64,000 nucleotides of DNA from Sporosarcina globispora (GCF_001274725.1 NZ_LGUF01000007.1:4901224-4965223), one strand, 5' to 3'; shown: positions 44,422-55,046, counted from the stretch's first letter. Made by a program: numbers and translations. The notes: generated by a model not told the origin, from the sequence alone.

Positions 44422-45090
44422 TTGGAAATTATGATTGCTCCCGAGTTATGCAGATTATTTCCCCAATTTAAAATTGGATTCATTACATATAAAAATATCG
44501 AAATCGGACAGTCTCCTCAAATGGTAAAGGGCAGGCTCCAATTATTTCAGGAATCTATATATTTTGACTTAGAGGACAAGAATGTTACAGAACTTGACGG
44601 AATAAAAGAATGGAGACAGATTTTCAAAACAGCAGGGAAGGATCCCAACCGCTACCGCCACTCTGCAGAAGCACTGTACAGAAGAATCAAAAAACAAAAT
44701 TATCTGCAGCCTGTCAACAGCTCCATAGATATCAATAACTTCTTCTCACTGGAATATCAAATACCGATTGGTGTATATGATGCCGATAAGCTTTCAGGCA
44801 ATCTGATTATCAGGTTAGGCAAAGAAGGCGAAGAGTATAACGGTTTAAATGGAAGACCAAATACACTTGCTAATTTAATAATTAGTGAAGATGCAGCAGG
44901 ACCTTTTGGCAGCCCATTTGTAGATTCTGCAAGGACTGCCGTGACGGAACATACCAAAAATGCCATTCAAATCGTTTATTTGCGGCCATCTCTAGAAACA
45001 GGACAAGCTGAAAAGATGGTTGAGTCGCTAATGAACATGTACACACAAGTTCATGGGGGTCAAGGAGACTTTAAGGTGATTGGCTGTTAA
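44422..45090 (+). CDS. B3/B4 tRNA-binding-domain protein
   Basis: About 222 residues. The B3/4 domain of phenylalanyl-tRNA synthetase beta chain is recognisable (FKTAGKDPNRYRHSAEALYR and LNGRPNTLANLIISED); stand-alone forms are thought to edit or bind mischarged tRNA. The start is probably the TTG at 44422, which lies 6-8 bp after GGAGGTG. The ATG three codons later is 16 bp away, and the longer frame upstream overlaps the site. Cytosolic. Confidence 0.78.
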   Translation: MEIMIAPELCRLFPQFKIGFITYKNIEIGQSPQMVKGRLQLFQESIYFDLEDKNVTELDGIKEWRQIFKTAGKDPNRYRHSAEALYRRIKKQNYLQPVNSSIDINNFFSLEYQIPIGVYDADKLSGNLIIRLGKEGEEYNGLNGRPNTLANLIISEDAAGPFGSPFVDSARTAVTEHTKNAIQIVYLRPSLETGQAEKMVESLMNMYTQVHGGQGDFKVIGC

Positions 45091-45213
45091 GCCCATTGAT
45101 TAAAAATCGAGTGGGATCTTCTGATGCCGCCCGATTTTTAATTTTTATAGCCAAGAAAATGAAAAAACGCAATACCTCGTTCTTTTTGAACGAAACACTG
45201 CGTTGGCTATGTA

Positions 45214-45287
45214 TGGAGCGGGTGAAGGGAATCGAACCCTCATCATCAGCTTGGAAGGCTGAGGTTTTACCACTAAACTACACCCGC
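45214..45287 (-). tRNA. tRNA-Gly (anticodon TCC), CCA encoded
   Basis: GCGGGTG and CACCCGC form the acceptor stem, the anticodon loop is CTTCCAA, and the T-arm is GAGGGTTCGATTCCCTT. The discriminator T and CCA are encoded. Isolated from the main array. Confidence 0.95.
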
Positions 45288-45411
45288 GTTTAAACTTATG
45301 AATGAAGCTTGTGTCGAATTTTATCAACAGCAAAAAAATCATTATGTCGAATTAACTCTTTAATAGTACTAAATTCAGCCATAATGGTCAACCCTATTTG
45401 AGAAAATTGTC

Positions 45412-45441
45412 GAAAAAAAGAGAGGATTTAATATCCTCCCT
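45412..45441 (-). terminator. Terminator of the carbohydrate operon
   Basis: AGGGAGGAT and ATCCTCTCT pair on the minus strand, with one wobble, and are followed by TTTTTTT just after the isomerase stop codon. Confidence 0.85.
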
Positions 45442-45443
45442 GT

Positions 45444-46412
45444 TTACACCCACCACATTTCCGATGGCTGCTCTTCAATTAAGATCGATTTGAGATTTTT
45501 AACAGCACGTGAGAATCCTTCTTCAATGGACATGAGCGGATCTTCATGCTCAATGCTGACAACATAATCATACCCAAATATGCGCAATGCGCTCATGATA
45601 TCCGACCAATCCTTGTGGCTGTGTCCGCAGCCAACTGACCTGAATGTCCACGCCCTGGTCTGGACATTGCCATAGGGCTGCATATCCGTTAACCCGTACA
45701 TATTAACATTTTCCTGATCAATATAGGTGTCTTTGGCATGAAAATGATGAATGGCATTTTCTTTTCCAAGTATCCTTATAGCTGCAACAGGATCGATTCC
45801 CTGCCACCATAAATGGCTTGGGTCCAAATTGGCTCCAATGGCATCACACGTTTCTTCCCTTAATTTTAAAAGTGTATAAGGAGTATGCACAAGGAACCCC
45901 CCATGTAGTTCCAGACCAATTTTCACATTATGGTCTTTGGCAAATTGTCCGGCTTTCTTCCAGTAAGGAATAAGTTTCTCTTCCCATTGCCATTTCAGCA
46001 CTTCTCCATACTCATTCGGCCATGGAGAAACCGGCCAGTTCGGATGTTTAGCCCCTTCCCCATCACCTGCAGTTCCGGAAAAACAGTTTACAACCGGAAC
46101 ATTCATTAAGCTGGCTAACTTGATCGTTTCGTATAAAACGCGGTCCGATTCCTCTGCAAATACTTTGTCAGGTGAAATCGGATTTCCATGGCAGCTGAAT
46201 GCGCTGATTTCAAGCCCTCTTGATAAAACCTTGTTCAGGTATTCTTCCCGGAGTTCTTTACTTTCCAAAAGCTCGTGCATGCTGCAGTGAGCGTTTCCGG
46301 GGTATGCTCCCGTACCGATTTCTATAGCCTTAAGCCCCGCAGCTTGCACATGATCAAGCATTTCTTCAAAATCTTTCTCAGCAAATAAAACGGTAAATAC
46401 GCCGAGCTTCAC
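45444..46412 (-). CDS. Sugar phosphate isomerase/epimerase-family TIM barrel
   Basis: 322 residues of the xylose isomerase-like TIM-barrel family. MKLGVFTVLFAEKDFEEMLD, ISAFSCHGNPISPDK, LELHGGFLVHTP, NLDPSHLWWQGIDP and IHHFHAKDTYID hold the metal-binding Glu, Asp and His residues. It is likely to isomerise or epimerise an intermediate made by the two oxidoreductases encoded just upstream. The start is a GTG after GGAGGGG. Last gene of the operon. Confidence 0.85.
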   Translation of the reverse strand: MKLGVFTVLFAEKDFEEMLDHVQAAGLKAIEIGTGAYPGNAHCSMHELLESKELREEYLNKVLSRGLEISAFSCHGNPISPDKVFAEESDRVLYETIKLASLMNVPVVNCFSGTAGDGEGAKHPNWPVSPWPNEYGEVLKWQWEEKLIPYWKKAGQFAKDHNVKIGLELHGGFLVHTPYTLLKLREETCDAIGANLDPSHLWWQGIDPVAAIRILGKENAIHHFHAKDTYIDQENVNMYGLTDMQPYGNVQTRAWTFRSVGCGHSHKDWSDIMSALRIFGYDYVVSIEHEDPLMSIEEGFSRAVKNLKSILIEEQPSEMWWV

Positions 46413-46430
46413 AAAATCCCCTCCTGGCTT

Positions 46431-47468
46431 CTAAAATATTTCTCTTCTTCCCATTTCACTGCTTTTATAAATCGCATCGATAATTCTGGTTGTCTGCAGT
46501 GCTTCTTCTGCTTTAACTATAAATTCTTCTCTGCCCAAACAGCTGTTAATAAAGTTCCGTGCCTGCATCAAAGCATAGTCATCCTCCCCTGGCAGCCATT
46601 CTGAATGTGTATTAAGCAGCATTCCATGTTTGGATTGATTCAATCTGAATGGGAATAAATCAATTCCTCCATACTGACCTGAAAGGCTGAGACTTTCATC
46701 ATCCCGTTCGATATTGGCAGACCATGATGTTTCAAAAAGCAGGGATGCGCCATTGGCAAATTTTATATAAGCTGTCACATGGTCATCGACATTAAAGGAT
46801 TGATGATCAAAACTTCCCCATAAATTCACCTGTTCAGTCATTTTGCTTAATGTATTGTAAGCTGTCCCGGATACCTCAGTTTCCGCAGGGTTTCCCAGTA
46901 GCCAAAGCGAGAGATCAAGCAGGTGGCACCCATAATCAATCAGACTTCCCCCGCCCTGAAGTTCCTTATTGGTGAAAACACCCCAGCCTGGCACCTTCCT
47001 CCTTCTCATCGCTCTTGCCCTGACTGCAAATGGAAGTCCAATTTCATTTTCTGCAATGAGTTTTTTTGCAGCCTGAGCCTCTTTCATAAAGCGGTAGTGA
47101 TAAGCAATAGCCAAAATCTTTCCCGACTTGTCTCTTGCCTCAATCATGTTTCTGCACTCTTCGGCTGTCATGGCCATCGGCTTCTCACACAAAACATGCA
47201 GCCCTGCCTCCATTGCAGCAGCCGTAATTTCAGCATGAAACTTATTCGGTGTACAAATAACCACAGCATCTGTTTCTCTTAATAAATCTTTATAATCTGT
47301 ATAAGCTTTGCTAATTCCAAACTTCTCTGCAGCCATCTTTGCAGTTTCCTCATTTACATCGCATACAGCTGTTATGGAGGCATTATCCGATAACTTTAAT
47401 AAAACGGGAATATGCCTGGACTGAGCGATTCCTCCTGCTCCAATAATTCCAATCCGAAGTTTCCTCAT
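46431..47468 (-). CDS. Gfo/Idh/MocA-family NAD(P)-dependent oxidoreductase
   Basis: 345 residues. The N-terminal Rossmann fold is RIGIIGAGGIAQSRHIPVLL, and the conserved EKP motif is in HVLCEKPMAMTAEECR. The C-terminal domain is the usual alpha/beta sheet. Such enzymes oxidise or reduce a sugar or cyclitol hydroxyl. It shares the cluster with a paralogue (next gene), so two steps or two substrates are probable. GAGGTG precedes the ATG. Confidence 0.88.
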   Translation of the reverse strand: MRKLRIGIIGAGGIAQSRHIPVLLKLSDNASITAVCDVNEETAKMAAEKFGISKAYTDYKDLLRETDAVVICTPNKFHAEITAAAMEAGLHVLCEKPMAMTAEECRNMIEARDKSGKILAIAYHYRFMKEAQAAKKLIAENEIGLPFAVRARAMRRRKVPGWGVFTNKELQGGGSLIDYGCHLLDLSLWLLGNPAETEVSGTAYNTLSKMTEQVNLWGSFDHQSFNVDDHVTAYIKFANGASLLFETSWSANIERDDESLSLSGQYGGIDLFPFRLNQSKHGMLLNTHSEWLPGEDDYALMQARNFINSCLGREEFIVKAEEALQTTRIIDAIYKSSEMGRREIF

Positions 47469-47477
47469 GGATGCACC

Positions 47478-48506
47478 TCAATTAACTCTGACGATTTGCT
47501 TCGTTTCACTTGACTTCAGGGCGGCAAGGATCACTTGGAGCGACTTCATTCCCTCTGAACCAGGAATGGAAGGTTCTTTGTCATTTAATATACTTTCTAC
47601 AAAATGGTCAATGACCCCTGAAGTCTTCTGTCCTCCTTCTTTATTTGTCTGGATTCCGCCGAGTTCGTATTTTACTGTTTCACCGTTGGCATATTGCACA
47701 ATTAGAGAATGTACGGGATCATCCTCTAATCTCAAAATTGCTTTTTCTCCATAAATAATTGTTGAATTATCTTCTTTTGACACATAAGACCAGCTTGCAG
47801 CCAATGTACCGATTACACCGCTTGCCGTTTTCAAGACGCATACGGCTGTATCATCAACATCAGCACCTTCCTTGGCACTCGTTTCTACAAATGCCCCGAC
47901 CTCTGCAAACTCTTCTCCAAGCAAATAGCGAAGCAAGTCTGTTTTATGGACACCAAGGTCACCCATGGCGCCAATAAAAGCCTGATTTTTTTTGAAAAAC
48001 CAGCTTTCTTTTCCATCTGCACTCCATCCCTCAGGACCGCCGTGACCAAAGGCCGACCGAAAACTGTAAATTTTTCCTGCTTCACCTTTTTCAATCAATT
48101 CCTTTGCTTTTTTATGTGACTGAACAAAGCGCTGGTTATGTGCAATCATTAGTTTCACGCCATTATTTCGTGCAGCCTTGATCATCCCCAGGGCCTCTTC
48201 CATTGAAGTTGCCATTGGCTTTTCACATAAAACATGCTTGCCTGCGTTTAAGGCTGCAATTGAAATGGGGGCATGCAGATAATTTGGTGTGCAGACACTC
48301 ACTGCATCTATATCTGAACCCGCTAACAACTCTTTATAATTGGTGTACATCTTCGCCTGATACAAGTCTGCAAACACACTTGCACGCTCATCATTAATGT
48401 CACAAACAGATTCAATGACAGTCCCGCTGTTTGCATGATATTCAGGCATATGCCGATGCTCGGCAATACTTCCGCATCCAATGATCCCAATTTTGAGCTT
48501 CTTCAC
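47478..48506 (-). CDS. Gfo/Idh/MocA-family NAD(P)-dependent oxidoreductase
   Basis: About 342 residues. Rossmann fold LKIGIIGCGSIAEHRHMPEY and EKP motif HVLCEKPMATSMEEALGMIK. The start is the GTG at 48506, 7 bp after GGAG and touching the stop of the ThuA gene, so the two are coupled. It is clearly related to the oxidoreductase encoded downstream but not nearly identical to it. Its likely role is oxidation of an imported sugar derivative. The substrate is unknown. Confidence 0.88.
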   Translation of the reverse strand: MKKLKIGIIGCGSIAEHRHMPEYHANSGTVIESVCDINDERASVFADLYQAKMYTNYKELLAGSDIDAVSVCTPNYLHAPISIAALNAGKHVLCEKPMATSMEEALGMIKAARNNGVKLMIAHNQRFVQSHKKAKELIEKGEAGKIYSFRSAFGHGGPEGWSADGKESWFFKKNQAFIGAMGDLGVHKTDLLRYLLGEEFAEVGAFVETSAKEGADVDDTAVCVLKTASGVIGTLAASWSYVSKEDNSTIIYGEKAILRLEDDPVHSLIVQYANGETVKYELGGIQTNKEGGQKTSGVIDHFVESILNDKEPSIPGSEGMKSLQVILAALKSSETKQIVRVN

Positions 48507-48507
48507 G

Positions 48508-49248
48508 TTACCTCTCCACTCCTTCACGTTTCACATTGATTTTCTCCAATGGCTTGGCATTTCCATATACCGGTGTCGGAAGATTAGCTTGCATAGCCCA
48601 CTTAACGGCATTTTTAATAACCTGCTGAACGTCCTTATGGTAATAAGTTGGATATGTTTCATGTCCAGGGCGAAAATAAAAGATTTTCCCTTTACCGCGC
48701 CTGTATGTACAGCCGCTCCGGAAAACTTCACCGCCTTCAAACCAGCTCACCATTACAAGTTCATCCGGTGCAGGGATATCGAAATGTTCCCCATACATCT
48801 CCTCTTTTTCAAGTTCAATATATTCTCCAAGTCCCTCTGCAATCGGATGGCTCGGGTCAACAATCCAAATACGTTCCTTTTCATCAGATTCTCTCCACTT
48901 TAAATCACAAGTAGTTCCCATCAATGCTTTGAAAATCTTAGAGAAATGACCGGAATGAAGGACAATCAGCCCCATACCATCCAGTACTCTTTGTTTTACC
49001 TTTTCAATGACAGAATCCTTAACTTCTCCATGTGCGAGATGTCCCCACCAAATCAAAACATCTGTTTTCTGTAAAACAGCATCACTGAGGCCATGTTCTG
49101 CCTCATCCAATGTCGCAGTCTTAATCTTAAACTCTTCTTCTTTTAAAAAATCCGCAATGACACCGTGAATACCATCGGGATAGACAGCTCTCACCTTTTC
49201 ATTCTTTTGTTCATGTCGATTCTCATTCCAGACCAGCACGTTGATCAT
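48508..49248 (-). CDS. ThuA-domain protein
   Basis: 246 residues with the ThuA fold, related to class I glutamine amidotransferases ([63 protein letters not shown]). ThuA was first found in trehalose use in rhizobia, where ThuAB makes 3-keto sugars. Together with Gfo/Idh/MocA enzymes this hints at a keto-sugar pathway here (inference). AGGAGG lies 7 bp before the ATG at 49248. Confidence 0.85.
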   Translation of the reverse strand: MINVLVWNENRHEQKNEKVRAVYPDGIHGVIADFLKEEEFKIKTATLDEAEHGLSDAVLQKTDVLIWWGHLAHGEVKDSVIEKVKQRVLDGMGLIVLHSGHFSKIFKALMGTTCDLKWRESDEKERIWIVDPSHPIAEGLGEYIELEKEEMYGEHFDIPAPDELVMVSWFEGGEVFRSGCTYRRGKGKIFYFRPGHETYPTYYHKDVQQVIKNAVKWAMQANLPTPVYGNAKPLEKINVKREGVER

Positions 49249-49259
49249 GATCAATCCTC

Positions 49260-49994
49260 CTATTGCAAATTTGTACTTCTATATTCATTTGGGGAAATCC
49301 CCTCTGTCTTTTTAAACACTTTACTGAAATATTTCTCATCCTGATATCCAACCTGAAAAGCAATTTCATAGATTCTCAGCTTAGGGTTCAGCAGAAGCTC
49401 TTTTGCCCTGTTCATGCGGATATTCGTTATAAAATCAGTTATGGTAGCTTGATATTCCTGCTTAAACTTTCTGGAAATATACTCCCTGCTCAAATAAAAT
49501 CTGTCGGCAATTTCCTGCAGGTTAATATCTTTGTTATAGTTTTCCAGCAGAAACTGTTCTATTTGCTGAATCACATTCATCTCCACATTATGCTCCTGCT
49601 GAGATTCCCCTGGAGAACTTTGCTGATTCCATTCGTTTACTGCTTTCTCCAGGGTTTCATTCAATATGTCAGGATCGATAGGCTTCAAGATATAATCAAA
49701 GCTTTTATAACAGATGGCATTCCTCATATAGTCAAAATCATCATATCCACTGACGACAATCGTCTTGCTGGGTAGATCCGAAGAATGAATCCATTTTAAA
49801 AGGCTTATGCCATCTCTTTTTGGCATGCTCATATCTGTGAATATGATTTCTGGCCGATGCTCTTGGATCAGCTTTATGGCCTCATTTCCATCCACCGCTT
49901 CCATGATTGTGTCAATTCCAAAGCGGCTCCAGTCCGCCAGCAGCATCAAGCCTTCCCGTACATGTTTTTCATCATCCACAATAATTGCTTTCAT
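49260..49994 (-). CDS. YesN-type response regulator with AraC DNA-binding domain
   Basis: 244 residues. The receiver domain has [10 protein letters not shown], phosphoacceptor Asp in [13 protein letters not shown] and Lys in ILKPIDPD. The C-terminal AraC domain has two helix-turn-helix motifs ([20 protein letters not shown] and [20 protein letters not shown]). The ATG at 49994 follows GGAAGGTGG. Its 5' end overlaps the kinase gene by 23 bp. It probably activates this operon when the sugar is sensed. Confidence 0.92.
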   Translation of the reverse strand: MKAIIVDDEKHVREGLMLLADWSRFGIDTIMEAVDGNEAIKLIQEHRPEIIFTDMSMPKRDGISLLKWIHSSDLPSKTIVVSGYDDFDYMRNAICYKSFDYILKPIDPDILNETLEKAVNEWNQQSSPGESQQEHNVEMNVIQQIEQFLLENYNKDINLQEIADRFYLSREYISRKFKQEYQATITDFITNIRMNRAKELLLNPKLRIYEIAFQVGYQDEKYFSKVFKKTEGISPNEYRSTNLQ

Positions 49995-51777
49995 CTTTTC
50001 CACCTTCCATTCTTTTTGGAAGTTTAATAGAAACCAGCAGCCCGCCATGCTCAAGATTCTTAAGCTGCAGGTATGCCCGATCGCCATAATAGAGCTTTAA
50101 CCGGACGTAAACATTCTTCAATCCGATACTCGTTAACTCTCCCTTCTGCCCTATCCGGTCATTCATCAAATGCCTTTGTATTCCTTCCAGCCTGCTCTCC
50201 GAGACGCCTGTGCCGTTATCCTCGATAAGAATATCCAGATAAAATTCATCCTGTCTGCAGATGATCTTTATCTCTCCTGTTTTTTCCCTGGCATCAAAGC
50301 CATGTTTAAAGTAATTCTCCACTATGGGCTGTAAAATCATTTTAGGCACTGGAAACCCCAGTGCTTCTTCATCAAGCTGAAAATTGAATTGAAGCTGATC
50401 TCCAAACCTCTCTTTTTGCAGCAGGAGATAGGCTTTGGTGTGTTCAATTTCTTTTTGAAGAGGAACCATATTCTCCTCCATGTTCATACTGTAACGCATG
50501 ATTTTTGAAAGGCGGGTAACAGACGAATAAATCTGCTGACCCTGATTTTTTAAAGCTGCTGTTCCGATCGACTGCAGTGCGTTATATAAGAAATGCGGAT
50601 TGACCTGGGACTGCAGAACCTTCAGCTGATTTGTCTTGTTTTCCAGCTGCAGCTTATACTCCCGATTTATTAAGTCATTTATTTTATCTATCATTTGCTT
50701 AAACCGGTCACCTAGATATCCAATCTCATTATTGCCAAAAGATTTAAAACGGACATTAAGATTTCCCTTTTCAACCTGATCAATATTTTGCAGCAGGATT
50801 CTAATGGGAGAGGTGATTCTAAAAGAGATAAATAGAGTAGCTAGAATAACCAGGAACAGCCCAATAACGCCAAACATGATATTGATTTTCGCCACGCTTA
50901 ATGCACTTTCATATAATGTGGTGTATGGAACGCGTTTAACGAGATACCATCCGCCAGAATTTTGCGATAATTGATCATATATCATGACGCCGTTGAATGA
51001 ATCTTCCTTCCATTCAACCGTCCCATTTTCTTTTTTCGCCGTGATGATCCAACTGAGCCAATCAGCCGTTTTAGTTCCTTCATCAGTAGAACGGTAAATC
51101 ATGTCGCCTTCAGGAGATATAATATAGAATTCTTCATTTCCTCCCGAATAAAGATTGCGGCTAATATTATTAATTTGATCCGGCGAAAACTCAAGTGAGA
51201 TGTATGCCAATACTTCATCTGATGGAATATTTGCTAGTGACCTGTGGAGAGTAATTACATTTTTAGGCTTCTCATCCTCCGGCTCCTTTATTTTATGAAT
51301 CGGTTCCAAATACATATTGCTTGGACTTTCTTTGGCCTTTTCGTAAAATTCCTGCTTCGCATTAGTAAGTTTTTTCGAAAAAATAACTGTGGAACGCCGG
51401 GAAGCTGTTATGAGCCGATCTTCTTTAGCCACAGCAATATTAACTCTTTTGATATTTTCTTCTGCATAAAGAATGGTAGAAATCACATTTCTTACAGCTT
51501 CCACTGCCTGATAATTGTTTTCCTTTTGAGGATCTCTCAGGAAGTTAATCAGCCCGGGATTATTGTAAAGGGACAGCGATAACCCGTCCAGCTCATTTAT
51601 GTAACCCTCCAGGTTCACTTTGCCTTGATATAATAGGTTGCTATTTTCCTTAACAGCCTGGTCTTTCAGTGATTCCGCAGTATGGTAATAAGTAATCACA
51701 ATGGACGCCCCAAATGGAACGATTGTGGCTACCATCAAAAGAACAATCAGCTTATTCCTAATACTCCCCTTGAACAT
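49972..51777 (-). CDS. YesM-type sensor histidine kinase
   Basis: 601 residues. Two membrane segments (about 8-30 and 285-308) flank a large extracellular sensor of dCache type. HAMP follows (about 305-360). The kinase core has QSQVNPHFLYNALQSIG with the phosphoacceptor His and LQPIVENYFKHGFD as N box. The extracellular domain probably senses the sugar, possibly with the binding protein encoded upstream. GCGGGGG precedes the ATG. Confidence 0.92.
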   Translation of the reverse strand: MFKGSIRNKLIVLLMVATIVPFGASIVITYYHTAESLKDQAVKENSNLLYQGKVNLEGYINELDGLSLSLYNNPGLINFLRDPQKENNYQAVEAVRNVISTILYAEENIKRVNIAVAKEDRLITASRRSTVIFSKKLTNAKQEFYEKAKESPSNMYLEPIHKIKEPEDEKPKNVITLHRSLANIPSDEVLAYISLEFSPDQINNISRNLYSGGNEEFYIISPEGDMIYRSTDEGTKTADWLSWIITAKKENGTVEWKEDSFNGVMIYDQLSQNSGGWYLVKRVPYTTLYESALSVAKINIMFGVIGLFLVILATLFISFRITSPIRILLQNIDQVEKGNLNVRFKSFGNNEIGYLGDRFKQMIDKINDLINREYKLQLENKTNQLKVLQSQVNPHFLYNALQSIGTAALKNQGQQIYSSVTRLSKIMRYSMNMEENMVPLQKEIEHTKAYLLLQKERFGDQLQFNFQLDEEALGFPVPKMILQPIVENYFKHGFDAREKTGEIKIICRQDEFYLDILIEDNGTGVSESRLEGIQRHLMNDRIGQKGELTSIGLKNVYVRLKLYYGDRAYLQLKNLEHGGLLVSIKLPKRMEGGKDESNYCG

Positions 51778-51923
51778 TTACATCCCCCGCTGCTATGTCT
51801 TTTACAATAGTATAAAGCGAAACTTCCCTTTTAGGGGATGCCTATTTGCTGTGGAATTTAGCAGTTAAGAACATAAAACAGAAAGCATATCTTCTGCAGA
51901 CATGCTTTCCTGTTTTCCTCACA

Positions 51924-53207
51924 TTATTTCAGATTATCCCAAGATGCCTGGAATCTTTCAACTAAAGTGTCATAATCAATCTTTCCAGCTGCGTATTCCT
52001 GGATGGCTGCCGCAAACTCTTTATTTGCTCCATCCGGCCATCTAAACCAAGTCCAGGGAATCGTTTTATCCTCTTTGGAATACTCAAGAATATGCTGACC
52101 AAGTGGCCCTAAACCGTTTGGCTCAATATTGTCGAATGCTGGAATGAATGCAAACTCTTCTGTGATATAGCGCTTGCCTGTTTCAGATGAAACCATCCAG
52201 TCAAGGAATAACTTTGCTTCATCAAGATGCTCTGAATTTTTATTAAGAACCCAGTTATTTGGCACGCCTACTGGCAACCGGTCTGCCGCCGCTTCATCAT
52301 CAGTCAGCGGAATTGGAAGGAATCCCATGTTTATTTCAGGGTTAATTTCAAGAATCATGTTCTCCGTCCAGTTACCCTGCTGAAGCATAGCAGTTTTGCC
52401 GGAAGCAAATAACGTCACCTGCGTATTGTAATCTGTCGTTAATGGATTTTCATTTCCAAAGTTAATTTCAGTATCAAGAACTTCTTTGAATTCTTTAAAC
52501 TTTTCATTACCAGTGATTTTTTCAGACCCGCTGTATAGGGCCTCAATAAATGCCACCGGATCTTCCTGCTGCGCAAATGGAATGTTTAACAAATGCTGGC
52601 CAATTACCCACCACTCGCCATAACCGGCAGAGAAAGGGGTAATTCCTTTATCTTTTAGTTTTTCCGCAGCATCTTTCAGTTCTGAAATCGTATTAGGAGG
52701 CTCCGTAATGCCCGCTTCTTCGAATAAATCTTTGTTATAAATGAACCCATATCCTTCAAGGTTTACCGGCATTCCATAAAGCTTGCCGTCTGTATCTGTC
52801 ATCGGAACTTTGCCAATTGGAAGGACATGCTCTGCCCAAGGCTCATTTGAAAGATCTGCAAGATGCTCTTTCCAAAGCTCCAATTCCTTAAAACCGCCAT
52901 TGTTAAAAATGTCAGGCTGTTCTCCGGATGCAAATTTAGCTTTTAGAGCAGCACCATAATCTGCTCCGCCCCCGACTGTTTCAAGCTTCACTTTAATATT
53001 TGGATGCTCTTTTTCAAATTCGCCAATCATTTCCTGAAGCTGATCGGCAATTTCTACTTTAAACTGGAACAAATTCAGTGTTACGACTTCATCATCCTTT
53101 GAATCATCCTTAGGCTTTTCGTCCCCGGAAGAGCTTGAAGAAGAACAGCCAGCCATAATGCCTGCCATCAATACGAGGGACAGCAGCAATAGAGCAAAGC
53201 GTTTCAT
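51924..53207 (-). CDS. ABC transporter sugar-binding lipoprotein
   Basis: 427 residues. The lipoprotein signal peptide MKRFALLLLSLVLMAGIMAG ends in a lipobox whose Cys is followed by a Ser-rich linker. The mature part is an extracellular solute-binding protein family 1 (maltose-binding fold), with GDEKPKDDSKDDEVV spacing it from the membrane. It captures an oligosaccharide or glycoside and delivers it to the two permeases. The ATG at 53207 follows AGGGGG. The longer frame upstream is not used. Confidence 0.92.
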   Translation of the reverse strand: MKRFALLLLSLVLMAGIMAGCSSSSSSGDEKPKDDSKDDEVVTLNLFQFKVEIADQLQEMIGEFEKEHPNIKVKLETVGGGADYGAALKAKFASGEQPDIFNNGGFKELELWKEHLADLSNEPWAEHVLPIGKVPMTDTDGKLYGMPVNLEGYGFIYNKDLFEEAGITEPPNTISELKDAAEKLKDKGITPFSAGYGEWWVIGQHLLNIPFAQQEDPVAFIEALYSGSEKITGNEKFKEFKEVLDTEINFGNENPLTTDYNTQVTLFASGKTAMLQQGNWTENMILEINPEINMGFLPIPLTDDEAAADRLPVGVPNNWVLNKNSEHLDEAKLFLDWMVSSETGKRYITEEFAFIPAFDNIEPNGLGPLGQHILEYSKEDKTIPWTWFRWPDGANKEFAAAIQEYAAGKIDYDTLVERFQASWDNLK

Positions 53208-53277
53208 TTTGTTTCCCCCTAAATAGTTTTTTATATTAACTTTCACAGCCTGTTTTCGGCTGTAAAAATCTCTATAA

Positions 53278-54105
53278 CTACTTAATAGAACCTTGTGCAA
53301 TGCCTTTAATAATATGCCTCTGCAGGAACAGGAAGAAAATAATGACAGGGGTGATGCCCATCACAAGGGCAGCCAGACCCATATCCCACTGCTTTGTATA
53401 TTGTGCAAAGAATGAACTTGTGGCCAAAGGAATCGTCCTAAGTTCTGCATCCTGAAGCACAAGAATCGGCAGCAGATAATCATTCCATATCCACAATGTA
53501 TTTAAAATGACAACTGTTACTGTAATCGGCTTCAGAAGAGGGAAGACAATCCTCCAAAAGACGCCAAATTGGCTGCACCCATCAATCCTGGCTGACTCTT
53601 CAATCTCTATTGGAACTGTTTTTATAAATCCGTGATACAGGAAAAGCGATAACGGTACCCCAAAACCAAAATACATAATGATGAGACCAGGTATGCTGTT
53701 TGTCAGATTCAAAGTGCCGCCCAGCTTCATCAGTGGAATCATAACCGTTTGGAATGGAATGACCATTGCAGATACAAACAGAACAAACAGGATTTTGCTG
53801 AATTTCCCTGGGGTTCTGACCATCTTCCAAGCAGCCATGGAGCTAATGACAACAAGTCCGATATTGCTGATTACCGTTATTATAAGCGAATTCCAAAAGG
53901 CCCGCGGAAAATTAATGATATCCCATACTTTCAAGTAATTGGAAAATAAAAACTCCTGCGGCCATGCCGCTGCATCAATCAATATATCCGCAAACCCTTT
54001 TACAGAATTGATCAGCACGAAGTAAAAAGGAATGAGGAATATGACTCCCAATACAATTCCGATGATCTCCAGCAGAAACGTAATCTTCGTATATCTTGGA
54101 TTCAT
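53278..54105 (-). CDS. Carbohydrate ABC transporter permease (MalG type)
   Basis: 275 residues with six membrane helices. The EAA loop for ATPase contact is IEESARIDGCSQFGVFWRIV. Paired with the MalF-type permease encoded upstream, whose stop overlaps this ATG (TAATG). No ATPase gene is in the operon, so a shared ATPase such as MsmX is likely to drive it (known for many Bacillus sugar importers). Confidence 0.92.
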   Translation of the reverse strand: MNPRYTKITFLLEIIGIVLGVIFLIPFYFVLINSVKGFADILIDAAAWPQEFLFSNYLKVWDIINFPRAFWNSLIITVISNIGLVVISSMAAWKMVRTPGKFSKILFVLFVSAMVIPFQTVMIPLMKLGGTLNLTNSIPGLIIMYFGFGVPLSLFLYHGFIKTVPIEIEESARIDGCSQFGVFWRIVFPLLKPITVTVVILNTLWIWNDYLLPILVLQDAELRTIPLATSSFFAQYTKQWDMGLAALVMGITPVIIFFLFLQRHIIKGIAQGSIK

Positions 54106-55046
54106 TATGCCTCAACCTCCCTCTTCTTCGTCATCATAACCTGAACAGTTGTGAAGATAGCTACCACGAGGAAGAACAAAATGGATTTTGCCGTACCAAG
54201 ACCATACCGGTTATTCTGGAATGCTTCCTGATAAATATTAATCGCAACAGATTGTGTTGAATTAAATGGCCCTCCGCCTGTCAGTGAAATATTCAAATCG
54301 AAAATTTTAAAAGCCATCGAAATGGTTAAAAAGAAACAAATTGTAAACGCCGGTAGAATGAGCGGAATAATGATTTTGGTCAGCAGTGTCCAGCTGGACG
54401 CCCCATCAATCTTTGCTGCCTCCAGAAGTGTCTGATCGACGCCCTGCAATGCAGCGATATAAATGACCATCATATAGCCACTGATCTGCCAGGCAAACAC
54501 AATCACTATTCCCCAGAACGCTGTTGTTTCGTCCCCAAGCCATGGAAGCTTAAAAACCGAAAGATCCGTTAAATTCCCAATAGCAGCAAACCCTTTTACA
54601 AAAATAAACTGCCAGATGAATCCAAGCAATAATCCCCCGATAACATTAGGAATGAAAAACACAGTCCGCAATAAATTTCTGGACTTCAGTGCAGCGTTCA
54701 ATAATAATGCAAGACCAAAACCTAGTAAATTACTAATAATAACCGAAGCTAACATAAACTTAGTAGTAAAAATAAAGGAATCAAAGAACTTTGGGTCATT
54801 CTTAAAAATCTTTATATAGTTTTCAAGTCCCACCCATTCAACCACTGAACTGACACCATTCCAGGACGTAAATGAATAATAAATCCCCATCAAGAAAGGA
54901 ATGATCTGAATTACCAGGAAAAATAATAATGCCGGTCCAACAAAAGCGCCATACGTTAGGATTTTCTTCAGATTTGCCTTTTTCCTGGATAATGTTTTAA
55001 CCTCTGACTTAACTGCTGGCTCCCCGATCTCAATCTTTGTCTCCAA
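54105..55046 (-). CDS. Carbohydrate ABC transporter permease (MalF type)
   Basis: 313 residues with six membrane helices after a charged N-terminus (about 1-30). The EAA loop reads LLEAAKIDGASSWTLLTKII. First gene of the operon. The start is a TTG preceded by GGTGGTGA. Two cre-like palindromes and a TATAAT box lie within 65 bp upstream, so glucose repression by CcpA is probable. Confidence 0.9.
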   Translation of the reverse strand: METKIEIGEPAVKSEVKTLSRKKANLKKILTYGAFVGPALLFFLVIQIIPFLMGIYYSFTSWNGVSSVVEWVGLENYIKIFKNDPKFFDSFIFTTKFMLASVIISNLLGFGLALLLNAALKSRNLLRTVFFIPNVIGGLLLGFIWQFIFVKGFAAIGNLTDLSVFKLPWLGDETTAFWGIVIVFAWQISGYMMVIYIAALQGVDQTLLEAAKIDGASSWTLLTKIIIPLILPAFTICFFLTISMAFKIFDLNISLTGGGPFNSTQSVAINIYQEAFQNNRYGLGTAKSILFFLVVAIFTTVQVMMTKKREVEA